A stretch of DNA of 64,000 nt from RUG11690 sp045616665 (lineage in GTDB: Bacteria > Bacteroidota > Bacteroidia > Bacteroidales > WCHB1-69): NCBI GenBank assembly GCA_045616665.1, contig JAZLHE010000044.1:10754-74753 (forward strand). Reading direction: 5' to 3'. The notes beneath the pieces are model-generated. The model saw only the letters and a program-made list of their open reading frames with translations, was not told the origin of the DNA and did no database searches. Shown piece after piece: positions 61,721 to 64,000 of this stretch; within the stretch, counting starts at the first letter, position 1, and every line of letters begins with the position of its first letter. The translations under genes were made by a program, and so were the position numbers.

Positions 61721-62812
61721 TTAGACATTTGCATATAATCCTATTGTTGTAGGTGTTTTCAACATATTTGAATGTTCTTCGTATGAAACAGAGTATTCCC
61801 CTGATTGAGCATCTACAGAAATATCATCAAGGTAATTGAACTCTATTTCTTCTTCTTGTTTTGTCATCACAGCCACATCCATAACCGTATTATAATGCTT
61901 CACTTCTTTGCCTTGTGCTATTCGAGCTTTAACAAATTCGATGTGATTATCAAAACGTTGCTTAATAAATTTGTTGCACGAATCTATGTTTATAGCACTG
62001 ATATTCTCTCTAATAATTGATTCAAAATCTGCATCAATTTCATATCCGCAACTATTTCTACCCAATACGATTGCAGCTTGCATTGTCGTTCCTGTGCCAA
62101 GAAATGGATCTAAAACCATATCATCCTTTTGTGAAAACATATTGATTAATCGATATGGTATTTCAAAGGGAAACGCCGCACTTCTATCTCTTGATGTTTT
62201 GCTTTGTAATTTTTGTTTAGTTCCTTTAACATCCCATACGTCAGAAAACCAAACATTTCGTTCTTCCCAAAAGAATGAACTTCGCATACGATCTAATTTT
62301 GCATCGGATGTCTTAAACTCTCGTTTGTCACCTTTCCTGAAAATCAATATCCATTCGTGTTCCAAAGTTACGTATGCTCCACATGGCAACATTCCGCTAC
62401 CCATAAATTTATTAGGGGCATTCGTTTGTTTTCTCCAAATAATGTTAGGCAAGCCAATAAAACCTAAATCCAAACAGGTTTTTGATATTCTACTATGGTT
62501 GTTGTAAAGTTTGAATTTCCCGTTTATAGTTCTTGTCGCATCTCCAATATTTATGCACAAAAAACCTCCGGGTCTGATAACACGAAAACACTCTTTCCAA
62601 ACATTATCTAGCTCTTTATGCATCAACTCAAATGCATTGTCTGGCTCAATTTGTAAGGATTTCAATATTTTTGGATTTTGTTCTCCCATTATCTCATCCC
62701 ACATCTCAATCATAGGATATGGTGGTGAAGTAACAACGAGATCAACCGTATTATCTTGTATATGTTGCATCTTTTGCGATGCTCCGATGTATATGTTGTG
62801 AGTTGTACACAT
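61721..62812 (-). CDS. DNA methyltransferase M2 of an MjaI-type system
   Basis: 363 residues. 'TSPPYPMIEMWDEIM' (residues 28-42) and the cofactor loop 'DPFLGTGTTMQAA' follow class beta order. The SPPYPMIEMWD context is what I associate with CTAG N4-cytosine methylases of the MthZI/MjaI group. It begins 2 nt after the XRE gene ends and is the first enzyme made, which protects the host before the REase appears. Confidence 0.9.
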   Translation of the reverse strand: MCTTHNIYIGASQKMQHIQDNTVDLVVTSPPYPMIEMWDEIMGEQNPKILKSLQIEPDNAFELMHKELDNVWKECFRVIRPGGFLCINIGDATRTINGKFKLYNNHSRISKTCLDLGFIGLPNIIWRKQTNAPNKFMGSGMLPCGAYVTLEHEWILIFRKGDKREFKTSDAKLDRMRSSFFWEERNVWFSDVWDVKGTKQKLQSKTSRDRSAAFPFEIPYRLINMFSQKDDMVLDPFLGTGTTMQAAIVLGRNSCGYEIDADFESIIRENISAINIDSCNKFIKQRFDNHIEFVKARIAQGKEVKHYNTVMDVAVMTKQEEEIEFNYLDDISVDAQSGEYSVSYEEHSNMLKTPTTIGLYANV

Positions 62813-62814
62813 AA

Positions 62815-63087
62815 TTATCTCATTTTTACTATTTCCATCGCTTCTTCAGCAATATCTTCTTCCATTTCCGTAATTTCCTTTATCTGGTCGGCGAGCCAAA
62901 GCGTAAGCAACTCTTTTTCGTCAGTGTGAAATATGCCAGCAAGTTCAATCACCTGTTCACGTCTTGGCGAATAGTTGCCATTCTCTATTTTGCAATAGGT
63001 GGCAGTGTCAATGTCCAGCGCGGCAGCAACTTTACGCTGCGGCAATTCAGATTGTTTTCGTAATTCTTTCAATTTGTCGGACAACAT
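62815..63087 (-). CDS. XRE-family controller protein
   Basis: 90 residues. The helix-turn-helix spans about residues 5-60 ('LRKQSELPQRKVAAALDID', then 'TYCKIENGNYSPRREQVIEL'), and an acidic C-terminal helix follows. It leads the type II cassette and probably times its expression as C proteins do. Its ATG lies 46 nt from the -7 box at 63133-63141. Confidence 0.88.
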   Translation of the reverse strand: MLSDKLKELRKQSELPQRKVAAALDIDTATYCKIENGNYSPRREQVIELAGIFHTDEKELLTLWLADQIKEITEMEEDIAEEAMEIVKMR

Positions 63088-63132
63088 ATTTGCAAGTTTG
63101 TGTTATGAAATAATCGTTCTTGAATAATTTAT

Positions 63133-63141
63133 GCAAAATTA
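63133..63141 (-). promoter_or_regulatory. -7 promoter box of the MjaI-type operon
   Basis: Minus-strand TAATTTTGC, upstream of the XRE start. The region to hsdR (63088-63277) shows nothing else firm. Confidence 0.5.
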
Positions 63142-63277
63142 CAAAATAAACATATACGATAACGTAATAACGTCTAAAAAATATTAACAATTTAAGCAGA
63201 TAATAAATAACCGATAAATCAGCGTTTAGACTTTTATCGGTTGCAACCAACATAGCCAACAATCATCCTTACCTTTT

Positions 63278-63811
63278 TTACGCCAATGCGTATGTATCGT
63301 GATATTGGTTGAGATACTGCTGGGAGATGCGTCTTTCAATAAACTTGTAGTCTTCTATTTCGGGCTGGAGATTGGGGAAATGCGCCATCACGCAGTTGTT
63401 GATTAGCATGAGAACGGTGTCTTCAAAGTAGGCGTCCTTTTTCAGAATGTCGTTGCGGTCATATACCTTGGCATCCACGTCATTCTTGATGGTGGTGAGC
63501 ATCTGAAGGATGTCTTCATCGTATTGAGAGAAAAGCACTTTGCGGTTCTCCTGTTTGCGTATCTCGTTCTCTTCGCGTATGCGCTTGTGTACGCGGGCAA
63601 ACTTGGTGTCTCCGTTGTATTTCTTCAGCAGCTGGCGGTTTTTGGTTCCCAACGCTTTCAGCTTTTGGAGGATTTCGTCCAGTGCGGCGGTCTGCTCGTT
63701 GAACTTCGCCATACTGTCGATGGTGAAACCGTGTTCCTTGAAACGCTGGCGGAAGGCCTCCTGGATGGTGATAAACTCGGGGTTGTCCGGATCCATATAG
63801 ATACTATCCAA
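63278..63811 (-). pseudogene. hsdR: hsdR 3' fragment, cut by an IS element
   Basis: About 172 residues of the HsdR C-terminal helical domain: 'MDPDNPEFITIQEAFRQRFK', 'LKKYNGDTKFARVHKRI' and 'DILKKDAYFEDTVLMLINN'. This domain ties HsdR to the methylase core. Upstream similarity stops just before 'MDPDNPEF' at about 63799, where the IS end begins; the first residues of the open frame are IS sequence. The ATPase/nuclease part of HsdR is not in the window. Confidence 0.85.
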
Positions 63812-64000
63812 AAAAGTGTGTAAAACTCAAAGTTTTATATTTTTGTAAAGCGAAAATAAAAACAAAAAAACAATAAATTTTACACAAGCGCAAAATTACG
63901 AAATTTTAGAAGACATCATCAAAAATGGTGCGGGAATTGAAGAGATTTTAAGAATGAGTCTTGAAATTCTGATGAAGGCAGAACGCAACGAGCACAACCA
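63800..64000 (+). mobile_element. IS256-family insertion element, left end
   Basis: GATACTATCCAAAAAAGTG at 63800 looks like an IS256-type terminal repeat, followed by an AT-rich leader and the start of a transposase. The element continues past the right edge, so its other end and the target duplication cannot be seen. Confidence 0.6.
63873..64000 (+). CDS. IS256-family transposase, N-terminal part
   Basis: The frame is open to the right edge. The visible 42 residues include 'EILRMSLEILMKAERNEHN', the N-terminal signature of IS256/mutator transposases. No ATG lies at the expected start: the family MxFTQ start reads ATA AAT TTT (INFTQAQ), so the gene may use a rare start, begin at the ATG at 63951, or be damaged. 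A stop at 63846 bounds the frame upstream. Confidence 0.65.
   Translation, partial: MNFTQAQNYEILEDIIKNGAGIEEILRMSLEILMKAERNEHN

Overview
The window is chromosome of a Bacteroidota bacterium, most likely an anaerobic member of the order Bacteroidales. Signs of this are many promoters of the TAnnTTTG (-7) type, almost no Shine-Dalgarno sequences, a type IX secretion (T9SS) cargo with a gliding-motility type C-terminal tail, a SusC-like TonB receptor, DUF4199, DUF4491 and HYC_CC_PP family proteins, and an [FeFe]-hydrogenase maturation GTPase (HydF). Family and genus cannot be fixed from the sequence alone.

Bases 1-46000 are mostly core genome. In order they hold: the end of a BatA-like membrane protein; a secreted GH29 fucosidase; an AAA ATPase with a 12-unit repeat array upstream; a GT2 glycosyltransferase; tRNA-Pro; 3-hydroxybutyryl-CoA dehydrogenase and crotonase; a sugar nucleotidyltransferase and truA; two envelope lipoproteins; DUF4199; a second GT2, a stand-alone riboflavin kinase and an LRR protein; hflX; galE and a GNAT protein; an M50-like protease and PBP1A; a MurL-like epimerase; yqgE; lpdA; a beta-barrel protein, a T9SS cargo and an M16 protease; a second AAA ATPase bracketed by identical 47-bp hairpins; murG and guaA; tRNA-Leu and HU; a copper-type module (HYC_CC_PP protein, TonB receptor, HMA protein); a secreted HExxH protease; hutH; a four-helix-bundle protein; hydF and a COG2509 flavoprotein.

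Bases 46000-52000 are transitional. They hold DUF4491, an AlkD-like glycosylase, a Fic + DUF262/DUF1524 (GmrSD-like) pair and a GC-rich cstA, separated by fragments of dispersed intergenic repeats.

Bases 52000-64000 are a defence island read entirely on the minus strand and built on a broken type I restriction locus. The hsdR 3' end is cut off by an IS256-type element at the right edge. hsdM has lost its catalytic core by an in-frame deletion, while hsdS looks whole. Between and around these genes sit a complete MjaI-type type II cassette (XRE regulator, two SPPY methyltransferases, one REase), three DUF1016 (YhcG) PD-(D/E)XK genes, and a translationally coupled pair with its own promoter: an AAA ATPase and a small unrecognised protein with a PD-(D/E)XK-like residue pattern. 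A 63-bp copy of the hsdM tail on the far side of one DUF1016 gene records how that cargo entered. The ATPase-nuclease pair and the recombination scars are the best candidates for something new.
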